64,000 bases of DNA from CALECP01 sp964389925 (GCA_964389925.1 CAYMGE010000016.1:1-64000); one strand, 5' to 3'; positions 1 to 9,049 are shown, numbered from the stretch's first letter. Translations and numbers: made by a program. Notes: generated by a model not told the origin, from the sequence alone.

Positions 1-78
1 TCCTGCATACGCTGGAATGACACCCTCAAAGTATTTGAAACACACCCAAATGATTCTCCTCGCACCAATCGATTGAAG

Positions 79-103
79 ACCGTGTCTTAACCACAAACAC
101 GGT
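79..103. terminator. Possible hairpin downstream of the BMP lipoprotein gene
   Basis: A 7-bp inverted repeat (ACCGTGT/ACACGGT) with an 11-base loop lies 19 bases past the stop of the minus-strand lipoprotein gene. No strong T-run follows on the minus strand, so a terminator role is only a guess. I see no gene in bases 1-121. Confidence 0.25.
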
Positions 104-121
104 TTTCAAATTAAGAATCAA

Positions 122-1378
122 CTATTCACTTGCGCCCGTCACGCCTTCCAACAACTGCTCCGTGTACCAAAGCGTGTTGTCGTCGATGGTTGCGCCGTCA
201 GCGACGTAGGTGCTGCCGTCTTGATAGTTGAGGGGGCCTGTGTAAAGCTCCAAGTCGCCGCTGTCCCAGCCAGCGATCATCGAGTCGATCATGTCCTGAC
301 CCTCTTGCGAGAGCGCAGTGCCGTCAACCCAGCCGATCATGCTGGTGTCGTGGTTGTTGAAGTCGGAGAAGTCGGGGCCGCTCCAAATCCAAGATTGCTC
401 CCATGAGCCATCGCGTGCCGCCTCCATCAAGCGCAGATAGTCTGGCCCCCAGTTGTAGTAAGGAACACCCAAGCAGGCATCAGGGGCTTCATCACACGCG
501 CCTTCGTAGTCGTATGGCACGGCAAAAATGGGTTCGCCAGCCGAATTGCGCTGCCCCGCAACGACGATTGCCTCAGTTGTGTCAATGCCAGAAACGATCA
601 CGTCTGCACCACCGTCGATAAAGTCGTTAACGACTTGGGTCGGGTCGAGCGTCACGCCGGGAATGTTGAACCAAAAGCCGATCCAGACAACTTCAAATTC
701 GAGGTCATCGGGGTTCATGCCGCGCTGTTCATAGCAGTGGCGTGCGCCGAGATAAGTGCTGTTGACGAGGCGGCGTGTTTCTGCATCAATTAGGGGGCCG
801 AGATAGGCGATTTTGCCCGTTTCGGTTGTCATCGCGGCCGCACAGCCAGAGAGCATCTTGCCATATTCCATTTTGCCCATCACGTTTGAGACGTTTTCAG
901 GGGCAGAGCCATTGAGAGCATTGTCACCTGATGCGTGGATGAAGTGAACATCGGGGTGTGCTTTGGCAGCGTTGTCAGTGGGGTCGGCGAACTCGGCCGA
1001 ATTTGTCACAATAAAGTCAGCTCCCTGACCGACCAAATCATCGACGACCTGCTCAATTGTCACATCGGGATTATCTGCGATGTTTAGTTTATCAAACCAA
1101 ACGATCTCGGCATTCATCTTTTCGGCCGCATATTCGACCCCTTCCCAATGTGCCTGATTCCAGCCACGATCCTCACGAGGGCCTACCATAATCAAACCGA
1201 TGGTAAAATCCCCGTCCGCCTCGTCATCTTCCCCATCCGTGTCATCTTCGTGTGACTCGTCATCCATATCGGCCGATTCTTCCGAACCCGTTGCTTCTGG
1301 CTCGGCCTCATTACCACAGCCCACAACCAACCCAAATATCAGCAAAAGCAAAACTAACCATTTTCCAGATTTCAACAT
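122..1378 (-). CDS. BMP-family ABC transporter substrate-binding lipoprotein
   Basis: A 418-residue extracytoplasmic binding protein of the basic membrane protein (BMP/Med) family, which usually captures nucleosides or similar small molecules for an ABC importer. I chose the ATG at 1378 because GAGGAG lies just upstream and it opens directly into a signal peptide ending in a lipobox (LVVGC, cleavage before Cys). A short acidic linker rich in Glu, Asp and Ser follows. The family's N-terminal sequence GLIMVGPREDRGWNQAHWEG is clear, and the protein runs the full family length. No permease or ATPase gene lies beside it within the window; its operon partners, if any, would lie left of base 1. The ligand cannot be told from sequence. 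Confidence 0.88.
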   Translation of the reverse strand: MLKSGKWLVLLLLIFGLVVGCGNEAEPEATGSEESADMDDESHEDDTDGEDDEADGDFTIGLIMVGPREDRGWNQAHWEGVEYAAEKMNAEIVWFDKLNIADNPDVTIEQVVDDLVGQGADFIVTNSAEFADPTDNAAKAHPDVHFIHASGDNALNGSAPENVSNVMGKMEYGKMLSGCAAAMTTETGKIAYLGPLIDAETRRLVNSTYLGARHCYEQRGMNPDDLEFEVVWIGFWFNIPGVTLDPTQVVNDFIDGGADVIVSGIDTTEAIVVAGQRNSAGEPIFAVPYDYEGACDEAPDACLGVPYYNWGPDYLRLMEAARDGSWEQSWIWSGPDFSDFNNHDTSMIGWVDGTALSQEGQDMIDSMIAGWDSGDLELYTGPLNYQDGSTYVADGATIDDNTLWYTEQLLEGVTGASE

Positions 1379-1534
1379 AATCTTCTCCTCAGAAGTTGGC
1401 GACACGTTTTGTGTCGCATTATTTGATTTAACTGCTTGTTAATGGGAATGAGGGAATGATACGGTTTTTCGAGTCAAATGCCCACTGGTTACTTTGCACA
1501 AAGGGTAGCGACGAGATTCCTCTAAGAAACCGAC

Positions 1535-2311
1535 TTAGATTTCACCTTGAAAGATAAAGATAGGCTGACCGCTTGGGGAGTTGAAGCCGGCGTGTTGGAT
1601 GATGTTGTTGTCATCGGCCGCTTCAAATATCGTATCATAACCAAATGACTTGATGTGAGTGATGTGATCGGCCGAGTCCTTCGAAAAGTAAGTCAACGCA
1701 GGGATGTCAAACGCATAATCCATATCCCAATTGCCACCATGTTGATGCTGCCCCAGTACAATCAACCCATCGTGTAGAATCCCCCATGAATAAGAGCCAC
1801 CCTCCTCCTGCGCGTACAGCACGTCAAACCCTAGATGCGTCCAAAACACCTTTGAACGGGCAAAGTTGCTAACGGGAACGGCAAACTCACCAAATTTGCC
1901 GCAGTTTGTCAGGGGTTCTCCTTTCGGCCGATGTAACCCCACAGGATCACGAGCGACGATGTTGACCCTCAGATTTTTACGGCTCTCCGCCCCTTCAATG
2001 CCATTTGGGTCTACAAATATGGCAGATTGATGTGATCCATCCTTGTTTAACCTCTTTTGCAAGAAAGATACACCCGCTGCTTCCATTGTCTCGACAAGCG
2101 TATCTAGCCCTGGATTAAAGTAGAGTAGACCACGATACAGCATTCCGTCTTGATTGAGCAAAATTAAATTTTGCCCATCAGAGAATTGCCGCCATGGGAA
2201 TGGCTCGGTGTTTTCGTCGATGAGTTGAAAGCCTAAATTGGTGAAGAATGTTGTTTCAGCCGCCAGATCAGCAACCCCAAGCACAATTTGTGTGCGAACA
2301 CCCAGTTTCAT
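1535..2311 (-). CDS. VOC-superfamily protein with tandem glyoxalase-like domains
   Basis: A 258-residue soluble protein with two vicinal-oxygen-chelate modules. The first starts at about residue 5 (QIVLGVADLAAETTFFTNLGF) and the second at about residue 140 (FGEFAVPVSNFARSKVFW). Each shows the family pattern of a short beta strand, a helix carrying 'FxxxLGF', and a later 'DPNG' or 'SPSG' turn. Family members include glyoxalases, dioxygenases and drug-binding proteins, so the substrate is unknown. The start has AGGAGA eight bases upstream. It stands alone, in the same direction as the broken gene upstream of it (2394-2736). Confidence 0.8.
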   Translation of the reverse strand: MKLGVRTQIVLGVADLAAETTFFTNLGFQLIDENTEPFPWRQFSDGQNLILLNQDGMLYRGLLYFNPGLDTLVETMEAAGVSFLQKRLNKDGSHQSAIFVDPNGIEGAESRKNLRVNIVARDPVGLHRPKGEPLTNCGKFGEFAVPVSNFARSKVFWTHLGFDVLYAQEEGGSYSWGILHDGLIVLGQHQHGGNWDMDYAFDIPALTYFSKDSADHITHIKSFGYDTIFEAADDNNIIQHAGFNSPSGQPIFIFQGEI

Positions 2312-2393
2312 AATGTTTCTCCTGCTAAATTAGCACTTATGTTTTACGGCTATTGGAGCATAGAAATAATAGGATGTCCAGCACAATGAGTTG

Positions 2394-2736
2394 TTACTTC
2401 TTGAATATGTAGCTTATTTGCAATTCCTCTGCGTATTTTTGTGCCACTGGCTCAGGCACACGCCGTGTGAATAATTTTATGCCCAGAAGTAGAAACCCAA
2501 TATCGTCAAGTTGCCCGATGAGCGGCAAGAAGCCCGGTACGATGTCAAATGGTGAAAGGAATCAGCTTGAGCAGACGCGGCACTGCCGGATCACGCAATA
2601 GCCTCCACATAAGTAGCAGTTCTCGTTTTGAGCGTCGCCACCAGCGAGGGTTGAAGATGTTTGGAAGAAAAAAAGTAGTCGTTTCATAATGTCGAATATA
2701 CGCAATCAATTCAATGCTTAAAAGCCTATTCGACAA
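2394..2736 (-). pseudogene. DUF1232 membrane protein gene, frameshifted
   Basis: The first reading frame gives a DUF1232-like N-terminus (WRLLRDPAVPRLLKLIP) and then stops. The next frame continues at once with the rest of the family's signature, FLSPFDIVPGFLPLIGQLDD, and ends at a TAA at 2396-2394 after 'YAEELQISYIFKK'. Intact members carry about five more residues between these two parts, so a small deletion that is not a multiple of three best explains the break. The family is a short membrane-associated domain of unknown function. A sequencing error is possible but would have to remove more than ten bases. Confidence 0.6.
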
Positions 2737-2869
2737 ATAGACCGCTTTATGTACCGCGTTTTTTTCTCTTTACACATTACTAAACATCGTTTTGGTCATA
2801 TACTAAACTCAGTAGAAAATCAATCATTGGAATAGTTCCCACTATTTCGTGGTAAGGGTAAAGGAAACA

Positions 2870-3121
2870 GTGAATATTCTTCTTTGGATTATTTTTGGTG
2901 CTTTGGCTGGCTGGATTGCTAGCTTAGTTATGGGGACGGATCCCCAAATGGGACTTATTGGCAACATTGTTGTTGGCATCGTTGGTGCCTTTATTGGCGG
3001 ATTCATCATGAACGCACTCGGCGAGAGTGGTGTTAGTGGATTTAATTTACCGAGCTTAATTGTCGCTATTATTGGTGCTATCGTCTTACTATTTGTGCTC
3101 AAACTCGTTCGCAAGATGTAA
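2870..3121 (+). CDS. GlsB/YeaQ/YmgE-family stress membrane protein
   Basis: An 83-residue inner-membrane protein with three hydrophobic helices and glycine-rich turns (IIFGALAGWIASLVMG, IGNIVVGIVGAFIGGF), matching the transglycosylase-associated protein family linked to general stress in other bacteria. I place the start at the GTG at 2870, since AAGGAAA lies just before it and this gives the family's usual 82-84 residues. An upstream GTG at 2849 would add seven residues without a good binding site. It stands between a broken gene and the AI-2E permease pair, in the same direction as the latter. Confidence 0.8.
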   Translation: MNILLWIIFGALAGWIASLVMGTDPQMGLIGNIVVGIVGAFIGGFIMNALGESGVSGFNLPSLIVAIIGAIVLLFVLKLVRKM

Positions 3122-3180
3122 CTATTCACAAATTTGTCAAAAAAAGGGTTGCCTAAAAGCAGCTCTTTTTGATTTCCTCC

Positions 3181-4410
3181 ATGCGTGCCCCAATCAACAT
3201 TCCACGTTTACAGTATCGTACCATTGTGCAATCCGCCTTGACTATTGGTGGCGTTGTTCTGTTCTTTGCCTTGCTTATTTCGGCACGTACCGCACTGGTT
3301 ACATTCTTTGTTGCCATTGTTATCAGCACCGCAATGCGACCCATTGTTGTGCGCGCGGCAAATTTTGGCATGAATCCGACACTGAGTGTGCTGCTACTCT
3401 ACTTGGTATTGAGCGTGGTGAGCGGGTTAGGGGTTTATTTATTTGGCTCGCTGATTGCTGAACAGTTGCAGCTTGCACTGACACAGATTCCAAACCTTTA
3501 CACCAACCTGCGTGAGATGCTGTTGGCGAGCGAGCATTTTGCGGTTTTGCGACTTGGCCTTGCACTACCTGATACTGCACCATTCATGCAGATGCCAGAA
3601 GCTGCGGATGAAGCAACGCCGCTGCTTTTTATAGAGACCGCGGAGCGCGTGATCCGTTTCATCTTTTTTGTCATTGTGACATTCACGCTGGCATTTCATT
3701 GGTCGATTCAAGGAGAAAACACCAAACGTGCGATGTTGTTGCTTGTGCCGATGAACAAACGGGATGAAGTTCGAGAAGTTCTGCAAGAAATTGAAAGTAA
3801 GCTGGGAAATTTTATTGTTGGGCAGATTATTCTAGTTGTTGTGATTGGTTTAGCCGCGCTCGTTGCTTATTTGTTGATTGGCCTACCCTACGCTCTAACA
3901 TTGGCACTGTTTGCGGGATTGATGGAACTTGTACCCATTATTGGCCCCATATTGGGTGCAGTGCCAGCCCTCATCGTCGCAATTGGTATTTCCCCATTTC
4001 ATGCGTTGTTGGTGCTGGGAGCTAGCGTGTTGATTCAATCGGCCGAAAACAACCTAATCGTTCCCCGTGTTATGGACCGAGCCGTTGGCGTTAATCCGCT
4101 TGTCACACTCTTAGCATTTGCCGCATTTAGCGCATTGTTTGGCTTGGTCGGCGCGATTATCAGTATTCCGCTGGCGGCCGTTCTGCAAATTTTGCTCAAT
4201 CGCTATGTGATTGATGCCTCCGATGACCAATCTCAAATCGAGGGGCGTGGCGAAATGAGTACGTTGCGCTACTTCACACAAGAACTGATTCAGGATATTC
4301 GACAGTTTCCCATTGATGAAACAGAAGGACTCACAGATGAAATTGAGGAACAGCTAGAGGCGATTGCGGTTGACTTGGACAGTCTACTCGCGCAGGAGGC
4401 GCAAGCATGA
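3181..4410 (+). CDS. AI-2E family transporter (first of pair)
   Basis: A 409-residue polytopic membrane protein of the AI-2E/PerM exporter family (UPF0118). Four helices lie near the N-terminus, then a soluble loop of about 100 residues, then four helices closing with the family region 'LPYALTLALFAGLMELVPII' and 'GPILGAVPALIVA'. The C-terminus adds an acidic cytoplasmic tail. I take ATG 3181; a TTG at 3169 is the alternative. The stop overlaps the next gene by ATGA, so the two are translated together. The family includes autoinducer-2 and ion exporters, so the cargo is not predictable. Confidence 0.85.
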   Translation: MRAPINIPRLQYRTIVQSALTIGGVVLFFALLISARTALVTFFVAIVISTAMRPIVVRAANFGMNPTLSVLLLYLVLSVVSGLGVYLFGSLIAEQLQLALTQIPNLYTNLREMLLASEHFAVLRLGLALPDTAPFMQMPEAADEATPLLFIETAERVIRFIFFVIVTFTLAFHWSIQGENTKRAMLLLVPMNKRDEVREVLQEIESKLGNFIVGQIILVVVIGLAALVAYLLIGLPYALTLALFAGLMELVPIIGPILGAVPALIVAIGISPFHALLVLGASVLIQSAENNLIVPRVMDRAVGVNPLVTLLAFAAFSALFGLVGAIISIPLAAVLQILLNRYVIDASDDQSQIEGRGEMSTLRYFTQELIQDIRQFPIDETEGLTDEIEEQLEAIAVDLDSLLAQEAQA

Positions 4411-5567
4411 GGCGACTCGCACGCTACACGGCTGTTTTTATCATCACGCTTTTTGCCGTCTACCTGTTTTGGTTTTTCAGAACGGTCATTGGGCTATTTG
4501 TTGCGTCTTTGGCGTTGGCGGCTTTGTTTCGGCCGATGTTTCATCGGCTACATAGACGTGGTGTCTCCAGAGGTTTAGCACTTGCCTTAACTTATGCAGG
4601 ACTCATTGCTGTTTTCACGATAGGTGGCTGGTGGCTCGTGCCTATCTTGCTGGAGGAAAGTCAGGCTCTAGTTAGCTTTATCGCTGTCGAATACGAGCTT
4701 CGTTGGGACAATAAAGAAGATTTTCCGCAATGGCAAATGGTAATTCTGAATATGTTGCCTAATCCTGAGAACTTTTATGCCTCACTGGCTGGAACGAGTG
4801 AAACGCCGCCGCCTGACTCGTTGGTGAACTCTCTCAATGCGTTAGGAACATTGCTAGGCTCTTTACCCATCGTTATCATGTTGAGCATCTATTGGGCATC
4901 CGGACAGGAACAGTTTGAGCGACTCTGGCTCTCGCTTCTGACCGCCCCGCGCCGCAGACGCGCCCGTGAGCTTTGGCGTAGGGCTGAAAACACGCTAGGT
5001 GCATATCTTCGCAGCGAGCTATTTCAAGTCGTTGCCAGTTTTTTTCTATTGGCAATCGGCTTCTATATGTTAGAGTATCCCTACCCGATCTTACTCAGTC
5101 TAATCGCCTCTCTGCTGCTACCATTGCCACTATTTGGCTCCCCGCTAGCTATTTTGCTTGTCGTTCTATGTAGTATTTTCCAAAGAGGAAGTACCACGCT
5201 GATGGCAGCGACACTGACGGCAATTGTTCATCTTTTCCTTTTTGCCGTTGTTGAGCCACGCTTAATAAAACAGTGGCAATATAATCCTTTTCTCGCCCTA
5301 TTTATTATTATCTTGCTTGTCGAGAACGTTGGCTTTGTCGGACTCTTTATGGCTCCTCCACTTGCAGCGTTGATCCAGATCATATTGCGTACTGTATTTT
5401 TGCGCCAAGAAGGGATAAAGCAAACGGAATCACTCGATGAACTGAGCAAACGGCTCGAATCTGTGGAGGTGGCGTTTGATAAAGAGACCCCTGCTCAAGT
5501 AGTAAGTGTGATCGAGCGTCTTGAGAACTTAATCGCTCAAGCTAAAAAGAAAACTGAACCCGCGTAG
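4407..5567 (+). CDS. AI-2E family transporter (second of pair)
   Basis: A 386-residue paralogue of the gene before it, sharing a four-base ATGA overlap. It keeps the same topology: N-terminal helices (VIGLFVASLALAALFRP), a large central loop with 'LLGSLPIVIMLSIYWA', the 'ENTLGAYLRSELFQVV' segment that precedes the last helices in this family, and a hydrophilic tail with a short coiled-coil tendency. The adjacent pair suggests either a two-subunit exporter or a recent duplication that has diverged widely. Sequence identity between the two looks low apart from the family motifs. Confidence 0.82.
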   Translation: MRRLARYTAVFIITLFAVYLFWFFRTVIGLFVASLALAALFRPMFHRLHRRGVSRGLALALTYAGLIAVFTIGGWWLVPILLEESQALVSFIAVEYELRWDNKEDFPQWQMVILNMLPNPENFYASLAGTSETPPPDSLVNSLNALGTLLGSLPIVIMLSIYWASGQEQFERLWLSLLTAPRRRRARELWRRAENTLGAYLRSELFQVVASFFLLAIGFYMLEYPYPILLSLIASLLLPLPLFGSPLAILLVVLCSIFQRGSTTLMAATLTAIVHLFLFAVVEPRLIKQWQYNPFLALFIIILLVENVGFVGLFMAPPLAALIQIILRTVFLRQEGIKQTESLDELSKRLESVEVAFDKETPAQVVSVIERLENLIAQAKKKTEPA

Positions 5568-5627
5568 TAGGGTATTCTTACAACAGTTGGTTAGGATACC
5601 ATCTAACAATGAATAAAAGGAGATGAT

Positions 5628-6137
5628 ATGACACGTGTAGTTAGTCATGAGGATAACAAAGATAACGTGACGCTTGACCTGAGCGCGGCCGTATGGGGCG
5701 GCGTTGTTGGTGCGATTGCATTTGTGGTGGTGAAATTTTTGCTGCTCAATGCAGGTACAGCTGGAATATGGGGTGTATTTCGGCCGATAGCCACCCTCGT
5801 CCTGCGCGAACGCATCGTCGATCCGGCGTGGGAATCCAGCCCGATTACGCTCATTCTGGGCATTCTCCTCCATATCCTGCTTTCAATCATCTTTGCCTTT
5901 ATCCTCACCTTTATCTTACACCGTTGGGGATTTCTCGTCGGTCTACTCGGCGGTGCATTGTTTGGCCTTGCGCTCTACATAATCAACTACTATACATTTT
6001 CATTTTTCTTCCCATGGTTTTTTGTTGAAGATAGCGGCTGGGTCTCGGCTGTTGCACACGCCGTCTTTGGCGCATCGGCCGGTGGAACCTATGAACTTCT
6101 CGAAGAAAAACACGCACGCGGCCGAGAAACAGTTTAA
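5628..6137 (+). CDS. Conserved four-helix membrane protein, function unknown
   Basis: A 169-residue protein with a good ribosome binding site (AAAGGAGATG) and about four membrane helices: residues 20-41, 72-95, 100-120 and 135-155. The N-terminus is hydrophilic and the last 15 residues are charged. I recognise no family with confidence; the layout resembles the YqhR-like and similar uncharacterised membrane proteins. It follows the AI-2E pair by 60 bases and could belong to the same transcript. The IscB element begins just past its stop. Confidence 0.6.
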   Translation: MTRVVSHEDNKDNVTLDLSAAVWGGVVGAIAFVVVKFLLLNAGTAGIWGVFRPIATLVLRERIVDPAWESSPITLILGILLHILLSIIFAFILTFILHRWGFLVGLLGGALFGLALYIINYYTFSFFFPWFFVEDSGWVSAVAHAVFGASAGGTYELLEEKHARGRETV

Positions 6138-6189
6138 GTAAGTTGCAAGTGGCTAGTAAAAATTACTCGCAGCTTGTCGCTAACCACCT

Positions 6190-6428
6190 CCAAAGTCAGG
6201 AACCCCGCGCTAAAGCGACGGTGCTTGAAAGAGCCTCGTACCTGACCCGCCTAAGCACTTAGAGTGCTACGTTCGTTCAGAAATAGGTACGTTTGAATGC
6301 TTCTCCAGTTCAGACCACTACGGTTCGTTGTTAAAAGCGTTGAGGGTAGGCGCGGTGCAGCGAACGCCAAACCTGAGCAGAACATTGGCTAGGAGATAAT
6401 TACTGCCGAAAGGCAAGGACATTGTAAA
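6190..6428 (+). ncRNA. HEARO / omega RNA upstream of iscB
   Basis: The 240 bases before the iscB start carry no plausible ORF and match the arrangement of the HEARO RNA, the guide-scaffold RNA of IscB nucleases. Recognisable parts are the hairpin around 6205-6222 (CGCGCTAAAGCGACGG), the 'TAAGCACTTAGAGTGCT' stem-loop at about 6254-6270, the 'GTTGAGGGTAGGCGCGGTGC' block near 6340, and the 'GGCTAGGAGATAATTACTGC' block near 6390, running straight into the start codon. In this family the guide is read from sequence at the left edge of the element. Boundaries are approximate and a covariance-model search would settle them. Confidence 0.72.
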
Positions 6429-7147
6429 ATGCAACAAGTTTTCGTTTTAAGTTCAACAAGGAAACCGCTGATGCCAACGCATCCAGCAAGAGCAAGGAAG
6501 TTGCTCAAAAAGGGTCGAGCGGCTGTATACAGGCTGCAACCCTTCACAATCATTTTGAAAGACCGCGAGGATGGCGAGACACAACCGATGGTCTTGAAAG
6601 TTGATCCCGGCTCAAAGACAACGGGAGTGGCTCTGCTGAAGATGCAAGGTGATTGCCTGCTACTTTGCTGGGCTGCCAATCTGATTCATCGTGGTTGGCA
6701 GATCAAGGAATCGCTGGAAAAACGCCGCGCCATTCGCAGAGGACGACGCAACCGAAAGACCCGCTACCGTCCAGCGCGGTTCAACAACCGAAAGACCACT
6801 ACATCGACGCTGCTTGCGTGGGTGCAACATCCGCAAAGGTGACTGTGCCTGAAACACTCAAGCCGCTACTCATCAAGGCTACTGGTAGAGGTCGCCGCCA
6901 AAAATGCCTGATGGATAGATACGGGTTCCCACGAACAAAACCAAAGACTGGCAAACGTTTCTTCGGCTTCCAAACAGGCGACCTCGTTAAAGCCATCGTT
7001 CCCAAAGGTAAGAAAGCAGGAACGCACACAGGTCGTGTTGCCGTTCGTGCAAAAGGTTCCTTTAGGGTTGGCAAAGTGGACGGGATTCATTGGAAGTATT
7101 GCCAACTTATTCAAAGTGCCGATGGATACGAATATACATTTGTGTAA
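6429..7147 (+). pseudogene. iscB: IscB RNA-guided nuclease with internal deletion and frameshift
   Basis: The first frame (6429-6842) encodes the PLMP start (KPLMPTHPARARKLLKKGRA), RuvC-I with its catalytic Asp (LKVDPGSKTTGVALL) and the Arg-rich bridge helix (EKRRAIRRGRRNRKTRYRP). In another frame the text resumes inside RuvC-III (PKDHYIDAACVGAT, from about 6789) and runs through the C-terminal TAM-interacting region (PLLIKATGRG, YGFPRTKP, GFQTGDLVKAIVPKGKKAG) to a stop at 7147. RuvC-II and the whole HNH domain are missing, so no nuclease activity is expected. A 13-base direct repeat (CAACCGAAAGACC) occurs at 6749-6761 and 6785-6797, and its second copy lies exactly at the junction. Confidence 0.85.
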
Positions 7148-7225
7148 AAATAATATGCTAAAGCGCGTGAGTTTCCTCCCCGCCCTAAAGGGACGGGGTT
7201 TCCACGGGCTAAAGCCCAAAGAGCT

Positions 7226-8086
7226 ATGAGAACACAACGTACACAATCTTATGGACGCAGACAGCGCAGCAGCGGCGGTATTCGCATCTTGATGGCACTC
7301 GGCATGGCTGCTTTTGCACTCTTTTCCTATTTTGCCTCCAGCCAATACAATCCCGTCACAGAGACAAAACAGTATATCAGCATCTCAGAAGAGCAGGAGA
7401 TCGCGCTTGGCTTGCAATCACTCCCTGCAATGGTACGACAACATCAAGGGGAAGAGGAAAGCCGTGAGATTCAAATTTTTCTCGATCAAATTGGTGAACG
7501 ACTGGTGCAAGAAAGTGACGCGAGACAGACCGATTGGCAATTTTCATTCACCATGCTCAACGACGAACAGACAATCAATGCCTTTGCCCTGCCCGGCGGT
7601 CCTACTTTTATGACGATGGCACTGTTCAATGACATTCTCGACGCTTCTAGCTCAGACCAGCAGGCCGAGGCGCGGGTCGCGGGTGTGATGGCACATGAAA
7701 TTGGGCATGTTGTGGCACGACATTCAGCTCAACGACTAGCCAAGCAGCAGTTGACACAAGGACTGACGGGCGCGGCCGTGCTAGCAACTTATGATCCAGA
7801 TAATCCAAATAGCCAAGCAAGCCAAGCTGCCATCGCCATGATTGGCAATCTTGTCAATATGAAATACGGTCGTGATGATGAACTGGAGGCGGATCGTCTC
7901 GGCGTGCGATTTATGACACAAGCGGGTTATGATGCGTGTGAGCTAATTGGGGTAATGGAAATTTTGGAGGCTGCTGGTGGTGGTTCTCGTCAACCTGAAT
8001 TTTTTAGCACACATCCTAACCCTGACAATCGGATTCGAGAGATTGAAGAGGCTGTTCAGGTAGAAACAGGTCAGTCTTGTCCCTAG
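7226..8086 (+). CDS. M48-family zinc metalloprotease
   Basis: A 286-residue membrane-anchored protease related to BepA/Oma1-type M48 peptidases. A hydrophobic helix at residues 20-38 anchors it, with the catalytic part outside the cytoplasm. The zinc motif is HEIGH (His157, Glu158, His161), and the third ligand is Glu221 in 'DELEADRLG'. The C-terminus ends with the usual 'THPNPDNRIREIEE' segment and has no TPR repeats. Its natural upstream region has been replaced by the right end of the IscB element; the ribosome binding site is weak (AAAGAG), so expression may now depend on that element. Confidence 0.88.
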   Translation: MRTQRTQSYGRRQRSSGGIRILMALGMAAFALFSYFASSQYNPVTETKQYISISEEQEIALGLQSLPAMVRQHQGEEESREIQIFLDQIGERLVQESDARQTDWQFSFTMLNDEQTINAFALPGGPTFMTMALFNDILDASSSDQQAEARVAGVMAHEIGHVVARHSAQRLAKQQLTQGLTGAAVLATYDPDNPNSQASQAAIAMIGNLVNMKYGRDDELEADRLGVRFMTQAGYDACELIGVMEILEAAGGGSRQPEFFSTHPNPDNRIREIEEAVQVETGQSCP

Positions 8087-8109
8087 AGTCCTTGAGATGA
8101 ATGAAGTTC

Positions 8110-8859
8110 CTATGGAAATAATTCCTTTGAGGAACTTTGCTTATAGCTCGCAACCACCATCTCGGCCCAACGACGATACCCGTTTACGCCGGGATGGAAT
8201 CCATCACTGGAAAAAGACCCAGCTTTTCTAAAATCTGTCAGCGGTAGAAAGGTCACATCGCCTAATGCTGAGGCAACATCGGCCGAAATACCATCTAACA
8301 CCTTCCCCCTCAATGTCAAGACCTGTCGCAACGGGATCGGCAACGATGGAAATTGCTGAAAAGGTGGTGTGCCTGAAAGCAATACGGGCGCACGATTTGC
8401 AGTTGCCCAAATCGCCGCGATCATTTCCGATAAATCGCGCCCCCACTGATCTGCCCGTCGAAACTGTAGTGCGTCATTGCCCCCTAACGCAATGACGATC
8501 AGGTCAAATTGAATGCCGGTTAGAAGCGGCACGAGTTCTTCTGTTGCTTCTACGGCACGGATGCCGCTGCGGGCGACGATGTGATAATGAATCGGCCGAT
8601 TCAACTCATGTGCTAGCCTCTCTGCGACCACAAATCCCAAACTTTCTTTTATCGTCTCTACACCAACGCCGGCCGCTGTCGATTCGCCTAATATCAGCAG
8701 CGTAAATGGCTTGCCATCACCCACAATAACGCCCGACCGCTCCCCTGTTGCCTCCGGTAATTGTGGAATCTTGCGGCGCAACTGTAACCCCTGCACCACA
8801 CAAACTGGCAGCGTGACTAGCGACGTTAGACTTGCAAGTTGTATCAATCGTTTAGACAT
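8110..8859 (-). CDS. SGNH/GDSL hydrolase
   Basis: A 249-residue esterase-like protein with an N-terminal signal or anchor helix. Block I is GESTAAGVG with the nucleophile Ser, the oxyanion Gly and Asn lie in 'ALGGNDALQF', and block V has the Asp/His pair in 'SDGFHPGVNGY'. These are the four hallmarks of SGNH hydrolases. I start at the ATG at 8859, preceded by AAAGGAATTT, rather than the upstream one at 8907. The family acts on acyl or acetyl esters of lipids, sugars or peptides; the substrate is unknown. It converges with the M48 gene, with 23 bases between the stops. Confidence 0.87.
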   Translation of the reverse strand: MSKRLIQLASLTSLVTLPVCVVQGLQLRRKIPQLPEATGERSGVIVGDGKPFTLLILGESTAAGVGVETIKESLGFVVAERLAHELNRPIHYHIVARSGIRAVEATEELVPLLTGIQFDLIVIALGGNDALQFRRADQWGRDLSEMIAAIWATANRAPVLLSGTPPFQQFPSLPIPLRQVLTLRGKVLDGISADVASALGDVTFLPLTDFRKAGSFSSDGFHPGVNGYRRWAEMVVASYKQSSSKELFP

Positions 8860-9049
8860 AAATTCCTTTGCCACACGGGTACAGATTGCGCTGATGAGTT
8901 GCTGCATTTCATCTGCTAACCATATTTTACCGCAGCAAGCCTACTTCTTATGCAAGCCCAAAATACATTTCCCTGATTTTGCCGCGAAATTCACCTATTT
9001 GGATATGTCACACTTAAAGGGAGCGTCTGACCATCTCTTATAGTTGTAG

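Larger units (their letters stand above)
6185..7217 (+). mobile_element. IscB (HEARO, IS200/IS605-superfamily) element, non-autonomous and decayed
   Basis: The unit has the expected order: omega-RNA region, iscB coding sequence, and a right-end hairpin (7177-7198, CCCCGCCC paired with GGGACGGGG) followed by a second small hairpin at 7206-7217. No TnpA transposase is present, as is usual for IscB elements. Its protein gene is disrupted. The whole unit has no TCGGCCGA palindrome, unlike most of the window, which fits recent arrival by transfer. The exact ends are estimated; they cannot be fixed without an empty-site comparison. It sits right against the start of the M48 protease gene. Confidence 0.75.

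Noticed and set aside
6653..6788. Start of a separate protein in the second iscB frame
   Set aside because: Family likeness begins only at about 6789; the upstream part is the out-of-frame reading of the bridge-helix region, so this is the back half of a broken gene.
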